Shown here: positions 45,419 to 54,321 of the stretch, one piece after another
How the letters are laid out: each line of letters begins with the position of its first letter
Numbering within the stretch: the first letter of the stretch is position 1
Assembly: GCF_039871875.1 (NCBI RefSeq)
Contig: NZ_JBDPMD010000033.1
Coordinates: forward strand, 1-64,000
DNA length: 64,000 bases
Reading direction: 5' to 3'
Origin: Sphaerisporangium sp039871875
GTDB taxonomy: Bacteria > Actinomycetota > Actinomycetes > Streptosporangiales > Streptosporangiaceae
Translations under genes and position numbers: made by a program
Notes under the pieces: generated by a model
Databases searched by the model: none
The model's input: the letters and a program-made list of their open reading frames with translations, nothing else
What the model was told of the DNA's origin: nothing

Positions 45419-46074
45419 CACAGATCTCGCCCAGCATCCTCACCGCCGACTTCGCGCGGCTCGCCGACGAGGTGGCCAAGGTCGCGCACGTGGCCGACTG
45501 GCTGCACGTCGACGTGATGGACAACCACTTCGTGCCGAACCTCACCATCGGGCTGCCGGTGGTCGAGTCCCTGGTGAAGGCCACCACCCTGCCCGTCGAC
45601 TGCCATCTCATGATCGAGGACCCGGACCGCTGGGCACCTGGCTACGCCGAGGCCGGGGCGGGCAGCGTCACCATCCACGCCGAGGCGGCGACCGCGCCGG
45701 TGCGCACCCTGCGGCGCATCCGCGAGGCGGGGGCCCGGGCCGGGTTCGCCCTCAACCCCGGCACCGCCGTGCAGGACTACGAGGACCTGCTCGGTGAGAT
45801 CGACATGCTGCTGGTGATGACGGTGGAGCCGGGCTTCGGCGGCCAGTCGTTCCTCGACATCATGCTGCCCAAGATCCGCAGGGCCCGGGAGCTGATCCGC
45901 AAGCACGGCGGCGAGATCTGGCTCCAGGTGGACGGCGGCGTCTCCGCGGCCACCATCGAGCGGTGCGCGGAGGCCGGCGCCGACGTCTTCGTGGCCGGGA
46001 ACGCCGTGTACGGGGCCGACGACCCCGCGGGCGCCGTCCAGGCCCTCCGCGCCCAGGCCGCCCGCCTGCTCTAG
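45412..46074 (+). CDS. rpe: Ribulose-phosphate 3-epimerase
   Basis: A 220-residue TIM-barrel enzyme that interconverts ribulose 5-phosphate and xylulose 5-phosphate in the pentose phosphate pathway. Conserved elements: SPSILTADFARL near the N-terminus, HVDVMDNHFVPNLTIG (metal and catalytic Asp), CHLMIEDP, MTVEPGFGGQSF, VDGGV (second Asp) and AGNAVYG (phosphate binding). In related genomes it follows the fmt-rsmB block; here the 37-kb island separates them. It supplies a pathway precursor relevant to the riboflavin genes nearby, though the two are not in one operon. Confidence 0.96.
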   Translation: MPAQISPSILTADFARLADEVAKVAHVADWLHVDVMDNHFVPNLTIGLPVVESLVKATTLPVDCHLMIEDPDRWAPGYAEAGAGSVTIHAEAATAPVRTLRRIREAGARAGFALNPGTAVQDYEDLLGEIDMLLVMTVEPGFGGQSFLDIMLPKIRRARELIRKHGGEIWLQVDGGVSAATIERCAEAGADVFVAGNAVYGADDPAGAVQALRAQAARLL

Positions 46075-46094
46075 TGAGGTTTCCTTCCTGGGGC

Positions 46095-46113
46095 GCCGCC
46101 GCGGTGGGGCGGC
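46095..46113. terminator. Possible bidirectional hairpin between rpe and SDR genes
   Basis: GCCGCC (46095-46100) pairs with GGCGGC (46108-46113) across a short loop in the 69-base gap between two convergent genes. The stem is short and there is no T-run, so this is tentative. Confidence 0.35.
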
Positions 46114-46143
46114 CCGCGGGACGGGAAGCTCCCCGGGGCCGCG

Positions 46144-46887
46144 CTAGACGAGGCCGCCGCTCGCGCGGATGTTCTGGCCGGTGATCCAGCGGGCGTCGGG
46201 GCCGGCGAGGAAGGCCACCACGGCGGCGACGTCGTCGGGTGTGCCGAGGCGGCGCAGCGGCGTGATGGCCGTGGCCATCTCCAGGGCCTCCGGCGGGTTG
46301 GTGCCGCGGAGCAGGTCGGTGTCGGTGGCGCCGGGGGAGACGATGTTCACGGTGATGCCGCGGGGGCCGAGCTCCTGGGCGGCGACCAGGCTGAGCTGTT
46401 CCAGGGCGCCCTTGCCGGCGGCGTAGGCCGCGATGCCGGGGGATGAACGTACGGTGTTGACGGTCGAGATGTTGATCACCCGGCCGCCGTCGGGCATGTG
46501 CCGGGCGGCGTGGCGCAGGGTGAGGAAGATCGCGCGGGCGTTCGCCGTCATCGCCCGGTCGAAGTCCTCCTCGGCCAGGTCGGCCAGCGGCGTGGGGACG
46601 AACGCAGGGGCGGCGTTGTTCACCAGGATGTCCACCGTCCCGAGCCGTTCCGCCGCGGCCTCCATGAGCCGCGTGGCGGCGCCCGGCTCGGCGAGGTCGG
46701 CCCGCACGGCGTGCGCGGCGCCCCCGGCCGCCTTGACGCCCCGCTCCACCTCGGCCGCCGCCTCCGCGTTGGCGGCGTAGCCGAACACCACCTCGGCGCC
46801 GTCCGCGGCCAGGCGTTCCACGATGGCCCGCCCGATGCCTCGCGACCCTCCGGTGACCACGGCCTTCCTGTCCCGCAACACCGCCAC
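46144..46887 (-). CDS. Short-chain dehydrogenase/reductase
   Basis: A 247-residue classical SDR: cofactor loop TGGSRGIG (near 12), NNAAP (near 92; NNAG variant), catalytic Ser in NISTVNTVRSSPG (near 137-149) and YAAGK (Tyr and Lys, near 153-157). The C-terminus ITGQNIRASGGLV is typical of FabG-like enzymes. Basic residues after the first strand are compatible with NADPH use. The substrate cannot be told. It is convergent with rpe and stands alone; the importer genes upstream end at 46961 on the same strand. Confidence 0.9.
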   Translation of the reverse strand: MAVLRDRKAVVTGGSRGIGRAIVERLAADGAEVVFGYAANAEAAAEVERGVKAAGGAAHAVRADLAEPGAATRLMEAAAERLGTVDILVNNAAPAFVPTPLADLAEEDFDRAMTANARAIFLTLRHAARHMPDGGRVINISTVNTVRSSPGIAAYAAGKGALEQLSLVAAQELGPRGITVNIVSPGATDTDLLRGTNPPEALEMATAITPLRRLGTPDDVAAVVAFLAGPDARWITGQNIRASGGLV

Positions 46888-46960
46888 GGCGGCCTCCCGA
46901 TCTCTCGTGAACCCGGCATGGACGAACCTACGTCCTCGAGCGGCTCCGCGGGGCGCCGGT

Positions 46961-47995
46961 TCAGGCGAGCGCGGGGTCGAGGATGACGTCCTCGCCGTGG
47001 GTGGTCGGGGCCTCGGGGAAGTGGCAGGCCGTCAGGTGGCCCTCGTGGTTGCCCTCCAGGCGGACGAGCGGCGGCTCCTCCATGGCGCACTTGTCCTGGG
47101 CCTTCCAGCAGCGGGTGCGGAAGCGGCAGCCGGACGGCGGGTCGATGGGGGAGGGCACGTCCCCGGTGAGGCGGATGCGCTCGGTGGCGGGCTTGTCCTC
47201 CAGCTCCACCTCGGGGACGGCGGACAGCAGGGCGTGGGTGTACGGGTGGCGGGGCCGCTCGTAGATGGACGTCCGGTCACCCACCTCGACGATCTTGCCG
47301 AGGTACATCACGGCGACCCGCTGCGAGAAGTGCCGCACCACGGCCAGGTCGTGCGCGATGAACAGGAACGCGATGCCGAGGTCGCGCTGAAGCTGCTGCA
47401 GCAGGTTGACGACCTGCGCCTGGATGGACACGTCCAGCGCGGACACCGGCTCGTCGGCCACGATCAGCTTCGGCTCCAGCGCGAGGGCCCGCGCGACGCC
47501 GATGCGCTGCCGCTGCCCGCCGGAGAACTCGTGCGGGAAGCGGTTGTAGTGCTCGGGGTTGAGCCCGACGATCTCCAGCAGCTCCCTGACCCGCTTCTGC
47601 CGCCCGCCGGGCGGGTTGATGCCGTTGACCTCCATGGGCCCGCTGATGATGCCGCCCACGGTGTGCCGGGGGTTCAGCGAGGAGTACGGGTCCTGGAAGA
47701 TCATCTGGATCTCGGACCGGATCGGCTTGAGCTGCCGCCGGCTCGAATGCGCGATGTCCTTGCCCTGGTACAGGATCTTCCCGGCGGTGGGCTCCAGCAG
47801 CCGCGCGACCAGCCGCCCGGTGGTCGACTTGCCGCACCCGGACTCCCCCACCAGGCCGAGGGTGTGCCCCGCCTCCACGGCCAGGTCCACGCCGTCCACC
47901 GCGTGCACCCGCCCGACCTGCCGTTTGAGGACGAGCCCGCCGGTCACGGGGAAGTGCTTGGTCAGGCCGGACAGCTCCAGCAGCGTCTCGCTCAC
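46961..47995 (-). CDS. Oligopeptide/dipeptide ABC importer ATPase (DppF/OppF type)
   Basis: A 344-residue ATPase with Walker A GESGCGKST, FQDPYSSLNPRHTVG, signature EFSGGQRQRIGVARAL and Walker B LIVADEPVSALD. Its C-terminal oligopeptide-ABC domain contains RTRCWKAQDKC, a cysteine motif that can bind an iron-sulfur cluster in this family. It overlaps the preceding ATPase gene by four bases and closes the five-gene operon. Confidence 0.94.
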   Translation of the reverse strand: MSETLLELSGLTKHFPVTGGLVLKRQVGRVHAVDGVDLAVEAGHTLGLVGESGCGKSTTGRLVARLLEPTAGKILYQGKDIAHSSRRQLKPIRSEIQMIFQDPYSSLNPRHTVGGIISGPMEVNGINPPGGRQKRVRELLEIVGLNPEHYNRFPHEFSGGQRQRIGVARALALEPKLIVADEPVSALDVSIQAQVVNLLQQLQRDLGIAFLFIAHDLAVVRHFSQRVAVMYLGKIVEVGDRTSIYERPRHPYTHALLSAVPEVELEDKPATERIRLTGDVPSPIDPPSGCRFRTRCWKAQDKCAMEEPPLVRLEGNHEGHLTACHFPEAPTTHGEDVILDPALA

Positions 47996-49056
47996 AGTCG
48001 TCCCTTGATCTGGCCGTCGAAGATCTCCCGCTTCTGCGCGAGCGTCAGGTAGCAGGCGTCCCGGTGCCCCGAGGCGGGGGACAACTCGGGCCGCTCGGTC
48101 TCACACATGTCCCCGGGGACCCGGTCCCGGTAGTCGCAGCGCGGGTGGAAGGGGCAGCCGGGCGGCGGGTTGAGCAGGCTCGGCGGCGTGCCCCGCACCG
48201 GCAGCAGCGGCAGGTCCACGTTGGAGTCGAGCCGCGGCATGGAGCCGAGCAGCCCCCAGGTGTACGGGTGGCGCGGCTCGCGCAGCACCTCGCGCACGCC
48301 GCCCTGCTCGATGGCCCGACCGGCGTACATCACGAGCACGTCGTGCGCGGTGCGCGCCACCACGCCGAGGTCGTGGGTGATCAGGATGATCGAGGTGCCG
48401 AACTGCTGCTGCAGCTCCTTGAGCAGGTCGAGGATCTGCGCCTGCACCGTCACGTCCAGCGCGGTGGTGGGCTCGTCGGCGATGAGCAGGTCGGGGTCGC
48501 AGACCAGCGCCATGGCGATCATGACGCGCTGGCGCATGCCGCCGGAGAACTGGTGCGGGTAGTCGTCCACCCGCGTCTGGGCGTGCGGGATGCCGACCCG
48601 CCGCAGCATCTCGATCGCCCGGTCGCGCGCCTCGCGCTTGCTCGCGCCCTTGTGCTTGCGGTAGGTCTCGCCGATCTGCCGCCCCACGGTGTGGTACGGC
48701 GACAACGAGGTCAGCGGGTCCTGGAAGATCATCGCGATGCGGTCGCCGCGCAGCTTCTCCATGGCGGCGCGCGGGGCGCCGACGAGCTGGCGGTCCTCCA
48801 GCCAGACCTCGCCGCCGATCTTGGTGACGGCCGGGTCGTGCAGCCCGAGGATGGTGAGGGTGGACACCGACTTGCCCGACCCCGACTCCCCGACGATGCC
48901 GAGGGTGGTGCCCTTCTCCAGGTCGTACGAGAGCCGGTCCACCGCGTGGACGACGCCGTCCTCGGTGCTGAACTGCACGGACAGATCCCTGACCGACAGG
49001 AACGGCCCGGGGCCGCGCGGGCCGGCCGGTTCGCGCTCCCAGGTCACGGTGGTCAC
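47992..49056 (-). CDS. Oligopeptide/dipeptide ABC importer ATPase (DppD/OppD type)
   Basis: A 354-residue ATPase: Walker A GESGSGKSV, FQDPLTSLSPYHTVG, signature QFSGGMRQRVMIAMAL, Walker B LLIADEPTTALD, and the C-terminal domain with PFHPRCDYRDRVPGDMC (cysteines). It forms a heterodimer with the DppF-type protein to drive uptake. The start is ATG 49056; it overlaps the next gene as ATGA. Confidence 0.94.
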   Translation of the reverse strand: MTTVTWEREPAGPRGPGPFLSVRDLSVQFSTEDGVVHAVDRLSYDLEKGTTLGIVGESGSGKSVSTLTILGLHDPAVTKIGGEVWLEDRQLVGAPRAAMEKLRGDRIAMIFQDPLTSLSPYHTVGRQIGETYRKHKGASKREARDRAIEMLRRVGIPHAQTRVDDYPHQFSGGMRQRVMIAMALVCDPDLLIADEPTTALDVTVQAQILDLLKELQQQFGTSIILITHDLGVVARTAHDVLVMYAGRAIEQGGVREVLREPRHPYTWGLLGSMPRLDSNVDLPLLPVRGTPPSLLNPPPGCPFHPRCDYRDRVPGDMCETERPELSPASGHRDACYLTLAQKREIFDGQIKGRL

Positions 49057-49089
49057 TCGGTGCTCCTTGTGGTGGTTCGGGAGGACATG

Positions 49090-50070
49090 TCAGGTGAGCC
49101 GTACACGGGGGTCGATGACGGCGTAGAGGACGTCCACCACGATGTTGAGGACGACGATGGCGAACGCCCCGACCAGCGTCACGCCGAGCAGCATGGGCAG
49201 GTCGGTGTTCTGCACGGCGCGCACCGCCAGCTCGCCGATGCCGTGCAGGGTGAACGTCTGCTCGGTGATGATGGCGCCGCCGAGCAGGGTGGCGAGGTCC
49301 ACGCCGAAGATGGTCACGATGGGGATCATCGCGCCGCGCCAGGCGAACCGCAGGAAGACCGTGCGGCTGGACATGCCCTTGGCGCGTGCGGTCCGCACGT
49401 AGTCCTCGGCGAGCTGCTCCACCATGACCGAGCGGGTCATGCGGGTGTAGTTGGCGGTGAAGATGATCGACAGCACCACCCACGGGATCAGCAGGTGCAC
49501 GAACCAGCCGACGGGGTCCTCGGTGAACGGGATGTAGCGGGGCCGCGGCAGCAGCCCCATGCTGTCCACGATGAAGAACACCAGCAGCGGCCCGACGAAG
49601 TAGATCTGCAGCGACGCGCCGATCACCGACGACGTGCTGGCGATCTTGTCGAGTGGCCTGCCCTGCTGCCACGCCGCGATCATGCCGGTGATCACGCCGA
49701 ACGAAAGGATCACCACGGCCGCTCCCGCGGTCACCGACAGGGTGACGGGGAAACGGTCCACGATCGCGGAGAACACCGGCTCCTGCGTGGCGAAGGAGTA
49801 GCCGAGGCACGGCGCGTCGCACGTGCCGAACTGCACGAGGTCACGGCCGGTGAAGATGCCCCCCAGCCAGTGCAGGTACTGCACGAACAGCGGCTCGTCC
49901 ATGCCCAGGTTGTGGCGGATCAGCTCCAGGTTCTGCGGCGGGCAGATCTTGCCGCAGAACGCCCGTGCCGGGTCGCGGGGCACGGCGTAGAAGAGGAAGA
50001 ACGTGACGGCGCTGATGATCAGCAGGATCACGGCGGCGCCGATGACACGGCGGACGAAAAACCGGAACAT
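49090..50070 (-). CDS. Importer permease (DppB/OppB type)
   Basis: A 326-residue inner-membrane protein starting MFRFFVRRVIGAAVILLIIS at ATG 50070, the usual N-terminus of this family; the frame extends 27 residues further without support. Six or so membrane segments are present, and the cytoplasmic EAA-type loop reads YVRTARAKGMSSRTVFLRFA. It has an extended periplasmic part with two Cys (FCGKICPPQN). Its partner permease (DppC type) is separated from it by the binding-protein gene. Confidence 0.93.
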   Translation of the reverse strand: MFRFFVRRVIGAAVILLIISAVTFFLFYAVPRDPARAFCGKICPPQNLELIRHNLGMDEPLFVQYLHWLGGIFTGRDLVQFGTCDAPCLGYSFATQEPVFSAIVDRFPVTLSVTAGAAVVILSFGVITGMIAAWQQGRPLDKIASTSSVIGASLQIYFVGPLLVFFIVDSMGLLPRPRYIPFTEDPVGWFVHLLIPWVVLSIIFTANYTRMTRSVMVEQLAEDYVRTARAKGMSSRTVFLRFAWRGAMIPIVTIFGVDLATLLGGAIITEQTFTLHGIGELAVRAVQNTDLPMLLGVTLVGAFAIVVLNIVVDVLYAVIDPRVRLT

Positions 50071-50184
50071 GGCCTCGGACTGCTTCTCCAGCCGGTGTGA
50101 CCGGTGGTCGGGACGGGACGGGCGGCTCCGCGGCCCCGCCGTACCGGGCACAGGTCCGGTACGGCGGCGCCGCGGGCGCGGGAA

Positions 50185-51963
50185 CTACTTGACGAACACG
50201 TTCAGCGGGTACTGCTCGCCCGAGATCGGGTCGAACTCGACGCCGCCGAGCCCGGAGCCGTACAGACCGAAGTAGGTCTGGTAGTACTCCGGCACGATGG
50301 CCGCCTGCTCCATGATCATCTTGTCGATCGCGGCCCACGCCTTGCCGGCCTCCACCGGGTCGGCGATGGCGTTGGCCTTGTCGATCGCCTCGTTGATCGC
50401 CGGCACGTTCAGGTGGCTGTAGTTGGACGCGTTGTCGGCGATCTGCCGGCCGTCGAACAGAGGCTGGATGGCGGTCGAGCCGGTCGGCCAGTCGGCGGCC
50501 CAGCCGCCCCAGTAGATGTCGTACTTGTTGTCCACCGGGCCGATGGCGTCGTAGTAGGTCGCCGGGTTGAGCGGCTTGGCCACGACCTTGAAGCCGGCCT
50601 TGGTCAGCGCGTCCTTGATCGCGACGGTGATCTTCTCCTGGGTCGGCGTCTGGTTGTAGGCGTAGACCACGGTCGGGTTGGGCTGCCCGGCCTCCTGGAG
50701 CAGCTGCTTGGCGCCCTCGGGGTCGCCGGTGGGCTTGGCCCGCATGCCGTACAGGTCGAACGCCTCGTAGCCGAGCACCGTCGGGCTCATCACGGTCGTG
50801 GCGATCTGGCCGGTGTTGACCTCACCGCCCGCGATGAGCTGCACCTGCTTGGACGGCCAGGCCTTGATGATCGCCTGGCGGACCTTCACGTCGGTGATCC
50901 GCTTGGTGTTGATGTTGTAGAAGGTGGTGAACGGCGTGAGGCCACGCACCGAGCGCTTCATCGCGTCGGGGTTGTTCAGCACCTCCTGCACCCGCTCGGC
51001 CGCGACGGCGTTGTGGAAGGTCATCGCGGTCTTGTCCGCGCCGCTGTCCGCGAGGAAGCGCTCGGTGGAGTTCTGCGCCTGCACGCCGAACTCCATGTGC
51101 CACTTGTCGGGGAAGGCGTTGCGGATCGGGTCGGTGTTCGGGTCCCAGTGGGGGTTGCGCTCCAGGTCCAGCGACTTGTCGGTCACGTGGCTGACGATCT
51201 GGTACGGCCCGGAGGAGAAGGGCTTCTTGTCGTACTTCTCCTTGGTGTCCTGCGCCTTCGGCACCGCGCCGTAGCCGGTCATGGCCACGGTGAAGTTGAA
51301 GTCGGGGTGCGGGGCGGTCAGGGTGAAGACGATCGTCTTGTCGTCGGGGGTCTGGATGGCGTCCAGCGACTTGCCGTCGTACGGGCCCTCGTAGGCCTTG
51401 CGGTAGTCGCCCTCGACCAGCCACTGCTGGACGTAGGTCGGGCCCTCGGTGATGAACGGCGCGAACAGCCGCTCGAAGCTGTACTTGATGTCACCCGAGG
51501 TGATCGGCGTGCCGTCCTGCCACTTCAGGCCGTCCTTGAGGGTGAACTTCCAGGTCTTGCCGCCGTCGGTGGTGGTGCCGGTGTCGGTGGCGAGGTCGCC
51601 GACCAGCGTGATCTTGCCGCCCTCCTGCCGGTAGCCGGTGAGCTGCCGGGTGAACAGCAGGGAGACGGTGGAGTTGTAGTTCAGGTAGATGCGCCCCGGG
51701 TCCAGGTGGGAGAAGTCGTCCCGGTCGATCATGTTGACCGTGCCGCCGCGCTTGGAACCGGGGACGGCGGGCGCCGGGCCCTTGGAGTCCTCGGCGGTGC
51801 CGACGGTGATGGCGCTGACCGCCTTGTTCTCCAGCGGCGTGCTGGAGGTGCCGCCCGGCGACGCCGCGGGGCCGCCGCCCCCGCCCTTGGCGCAGCCGGC
51901 CAGCGTCAGTGCCCCGGCCGTGAGGATCACCACCGCGGCGGTGCTCCTGCGTGAGATTCTCAT
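50185..51963 (-). CDS. Peptide-binding lipoprotein (SBP family 5)
   Basis: A 592-residue secreted binding protein. Residues 1-23 form a lipoprotein signal with lipobox LAGC (Cys24), followed by a Gly/Ser/Pro linker to about 70. The family-5 core includes SYEFERLFAPF-like (KYSFERLFAPFITEG) and WKFTLKDGLKWQDGTPIT, the conserved motif of solute-binding proteins for peptides. The gene lies between the two permease genes, an order often seen in actinomycetes. Ligand unknown; peptides, nickel or opines are all possible. Confidence 0.93.
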   Translation of the reverse strand: MRISRRSTAAVVILTAGALTLAGCAKGGGGGPAASPGGTSSTPLENKAVSAITVGTAEDSKGPAPAVPGSKRGGTVNMIDRDDFSHLDPGRIYLNYNSTVSLLFTRQLTGYRQEGGKITLVGDLATDTGTTTDGGKTWKFTLKDGLKWQDGTPITSGDIKYSFERLFAPFITEGPTYVQQWLVEGDYRKAYEGPYDGKSLDAIQTPDDKTIVFTLTAPHPDFNFTVAMTGYGAVPKAQDTKEKYDKKPFSSGPYQIVSHVTDKSLDLERNPHWDPNTDPIRNAFPDKWHMEFGVQAQNSTERFLADSGADKTAMTFHNAVAAERVQEVLNNPDAMKRSVRGLTPFTTFYNINTKRITDVKVRQAIIKAWPSKQVQLIAGGEVNTGQIATTVMSPTVLGYEAFDLYGMRAKPTGDPEGAKQLLQEAGQPNPTVVYAYNQTPTQEKITVAIKDALTKAGFKVVAKPLNPATYYDAIGPVDNKYDIYWGGWAADWPTGSTAIQPLFDGRQIADNASNYSHLNVPAINEAIDKANAIADPVEAGKAWAAIDKMIMEQAAIVPEYYQTYFGLYGSGLGGVEFDPISGEQYPLNVFVK

Positions 51964-52024
51964 ATCGCCCTTCCTGATTCCTGGGATTCTTGGGCCGTCC
52001 GGGGGAGGACGGCGGGGAAGCGGC

Positions 52025-53053
52025 TCATCGCCGGGTCTTGGGGTCGAAGGCGTCCCGCAGGGAGTCGCCGAGCAGGTTGAAGGCCACCACGAAGATCACC
52101 ATGGAGACGCCGGGGAACACCAGGTAGGTGATGTCCTGGTGGTAGACGTTGGAGCCCACCAGGAACATGCGGCCCCAGTCCGGCGTCGGCTCGGTCATGC
52201 CGACCCCGAGGAAGCCCAGTCCCGCCTCCGCGCCGACGTACAGCGGGAGGGCGAGGGTGGACTGGATGATGATCGGCGTCCAGAGGTTCGGCAGCAGCTC
52301 CCTGAAGATGACGCGCGCGGGGGAGGCCCCGGTGACCCGGGCCGCCTCGATGAACTCGCGTTCGCGCAGCGACAGCACCTGTGAGCGCAGCAGCCGCGAG
52401 ATGGTGGCCCAGCCGAGCACGGTGAGCACCAGGCAGATGGACACGTACCTCAGCCAGACCGGCGTCTCCTCCTCGGGCGAGACGAACGCCGCCTCCACCA
52501 CGGGCAGGAACACGATGAGGAAGAGCTGCGACGGGAAGGCCAGCAGCGTGTCGATGATCCGGCCGATGACGTAGTCGGTCTTGCCGCCGGCGTAACCCGA
52601 CCAGATGCCCATCACCACGCCGATCACCGTCGTGACGATGGTGACGATCACCGCGATGGACAGCGAGGTGCGGATGCCGTACACGAGCTGCATGAACACG
52701 TCGCGGCCGAGGCCGGGCTCCAGGCCGAACCAGAAGTCGGCGCTGACGCCGCCGTTCGGCGCGATCGGGTAGCCGTACTCGTTGAGCAGCCCGGGGGTGT
52801 TCTGGCCGTAGGTCGTGTACGGGTCCTTGCCGTACAGCCACGAGATCACCGGCGCCAGGAGCGCGACGAGGAAGAAGAAAGCCACGACAAAGGCGGACGC
52901 CACGCCGGTGCGGTCGCGGCGGAAGCGCCGCCACATCAGTTGGGACGGCGAGCGTCCCACCGCGGGGGCGGTGCCGGTGCCGGCGGGCGGGGCTCCGGCG
53001 GCGCCGGTGGGCGCGGAGCCCGCCTCGGGCGTGGCGGGTGAGGGGAGAGTCAT
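52025..53053 (-). CDS. Importer permease (DppC/OppC type)
   Basis: A 342-residue membrane protein, the first gene of the operon. A Pro/Ala/Gly-rich cytoplasmic N-terminus (about 40 residues) precedes the family motif LMWRRFRRDRTGVASAFVV. About six membrane segments follow, and the EAA-type loop is EFIEAARVTGASPARVIFRELLPN (seen near residue 225-248). It ends DSLRDAFDPKTRR as usual. It diverges from the rib operon; the spacer holds a perfect palindrome at 53258. Confidence 0.93.
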   Translation of the reverse strand: MTLPSPATPEAGSAPTGAAGAPPAGTGTAPAVGRSPSQLMWRRFRRDRTGVASAFVVAFFFLVALLAPVISWLYGKDPYTTYGQNTPGLLNEYGYPIAPNGGVSADFWFGLEPGLGRDVFMQLVYGIRTSLSIAVIVTIVTTVIGVVMGIWSGYAGGKTDYVIGRIIDTLLAFPSQLFLIVFLPVVEAAFVSPEEETPVWLRYVSICLVLTVLGWATISRLLRSQVLSLREREFIEAARVTGASPARVIFRELLPNLWTPIIIQSTLALPLYVGAEAGLGFLGVGMTEPTPDWGRMFLVGSNVYHQDITYLVFPGVSMVIFVVAFNLLGDSLRDAFDPKTRR

Positions 53054-53257
53054 CGTGTGGCTGCCACCAGAGATCGATCAGCAGAAAATCCTGACTTGAG
53101 GGAACCTTGGCAATTTATTACCTGCCGGTCAATGTCCTCGACGGCTCCCTCTCGCCTTTTTGAGGTTCGTTGCGGAATGTCAATCAGTTCGTGTCCGCAC
53201 ACCCATTGACCTGCGTCGATGCCGTAGGTCACACTATCGATCGCCCATATTTGCCAT

Positions 53258-53275
53258 TGTCACGGTTCTGTGACA
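53258..53275. promoter_or_regulatory. Perfect inverted repeat upstream of the importer operon
   Basis: TGTCAC (53258-53263), six bases, GTGACA (53270-53275). It is 205 bases before the first importer gene and 195 before the riboswitch. It could be an operator for either divergent unit. No regulator gene lies next to it. On the minus strand TTGACA occurs between it and the importer start and may be a -35, but no matching -10 is clear. Confidence 0.4.
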
Positions 53276-53469
53276 CAAGCATGACGCGGCCATGACGAAA
53301 TCGCCCGAATTTGACCATGGTACGCAAATCCCCGGCGACACCACGTTTTCGAACAAAGGTGTGCATAAGGGGTGGCACCCCAGTCTTGCCTCCGGTCGCC
53401 GACCTGGCGCTTACAGGGGTGTGGGGTTACGAGCTCTTTGCAGGGCGTGGCACACTGAGGGCAGAGCAG

Positions 53470-53600
53470 CGTGCTCCGGGGTCGGTGAAATTCCGAACCG
53501 GCGGTGACAGTCCGCGACCCGGCCGAGTCCATCGGCCGGTGGACCTGGTGGAACTCCAGGACCGACGGTGAAAGTCCGGATGGGAGGAAGCGCGCGAGCG
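53470..53600 (+). ncRNA. FMN riboswitch (RFN element)
   Basis: Typical RFN core sequences occur in order: GCTCCGGGGTCGGTGAAATT (from 53473), CGAACCGGCGGTGACAGTCC, a variable arm with GGCCGAGTCCATCGGCC, and GACCGACGGTGAAAGTCCGG followed by ATGGGAGGAAG (about 53560-53590). It binds FMN and lowers expression of the downstream ribE-ribM-ribBA-ribH operon. The ribE start is about 105 bases after its end. Confidence 0.96.
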
Positions 53601-53601
53601 T

Positions 53602-53621
53602 CCGGCGACCGATGTCGCCGG
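53602..53621 (+). terminator. Expression-platform hairpin after the FMN riboswitch
   Basis: CCGGCGAC (53602-53609) and GTCGCCGG (53614-53621) form a perfect stem with a four-base loop CGAT. GCGCGC on both sides (about 53591 and 53622) could extend it. It lies directly after the aptamer and may terminate transcription or compete with an alternative fold. There is no T-run. Confidence 0.5.
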
Positions 53622-53703
53622 GCGCGCACGTGGTGCGTTCGCCGCACCCCGTTCACCCCGGGGCTCGCCGTGGCAATGGCTACAGGCGAGTAGGAGGGGC
53701 CGG

Positions 53704-54321
53704 GTGGAGCGAATGTTCACCGGAATCGTCGAAGAGCTGGGGGAGCTCACCGAGCTGCGTGCGCTGGACGACGCGGCGCGGCTGTCCATCCGCGGCAAGA
53801 CCGTCACCGAGGGCACCCGGCACGGCGATTCCATCGCGGTCAACGGCGTCTGCCTGACCGTCGTGGACGTCGACGGCGACGTCTTCACCGCGGACGTCAT
53901 GAAGGAGACGCTGGACCGCACCACGCTCGGCTCCCTCGTCCCCGGCGCACGGGTCAACCTGGAACGGGCCGTCCGCGCCGACCAGCGTCTCGGCGGCCAC
54001 ATCGTGCAGGGCCACGTGGACGGCACCGGCACCGTCGCCGCCCGTGAGCCCGCCGAGCACTGGGAGACCGTGCGGTTCACCCTGCCGCCCGGCATCGCCC
54101 GCTACGTCGTGGAGAAGGGCTCCATCGCGGTCGACGGCGTCAGCCTGACCGTCGCGGCCCTGCACGACGACGGCTTCTCCGTGGGGCTCATCCCCACCAC
54201 CCTCAGCCTCACCACGCTCGGCCTGCGGCGGCCGGGGGACCCCGTCAACCTCGAGGTCGACGTGATCGCCAAGTACGTCGAGCGGCTCACCGAGGCGCAC
54301 CGCTCGGGCGCCGCGTCATGA
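53704..54321 (+). CDS. ribE: Riboflavin synthase, alpha chain
   Basis: Dismutates two 6,7-dimethyl-8-ribityllumazine molecules into riboflavin and a pyrimidine. Two homologous lumazine-binding barrels (about 4-95 and 100-195) each have their motif: MFTGIVEELGEL with SIAVNGVCLTVVD, and GHIVQGHVDGTG with SIAVDGVSLTV. GTG 53704 is well placed after AGGAGG; the canonical N-terminus MFTGIVEE begins at ATG 53713, which is also possible. It is the first gene behind the FMN riboswitch; its stop overlaps the next gene (ATGA). Confidence 0.96.
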   Translation: MERMFTGIVEELGELTELRALDDAARLSIRGKTVTEGTRHGDSIAVNGVCLTVVDVDGDVFTADVMKETLDRTTLGSLVPGARVNLERAVRADQRLGGHIVQGHVDGTGTVAAREPAEHWETVRFTLPPGIARYVVEKGSIAVDGVSLTVAALHDDGFSVGLIPTTLSLTTLGLRRPGDPVNLEVDVIAKYVERLTEAHRSGAAS

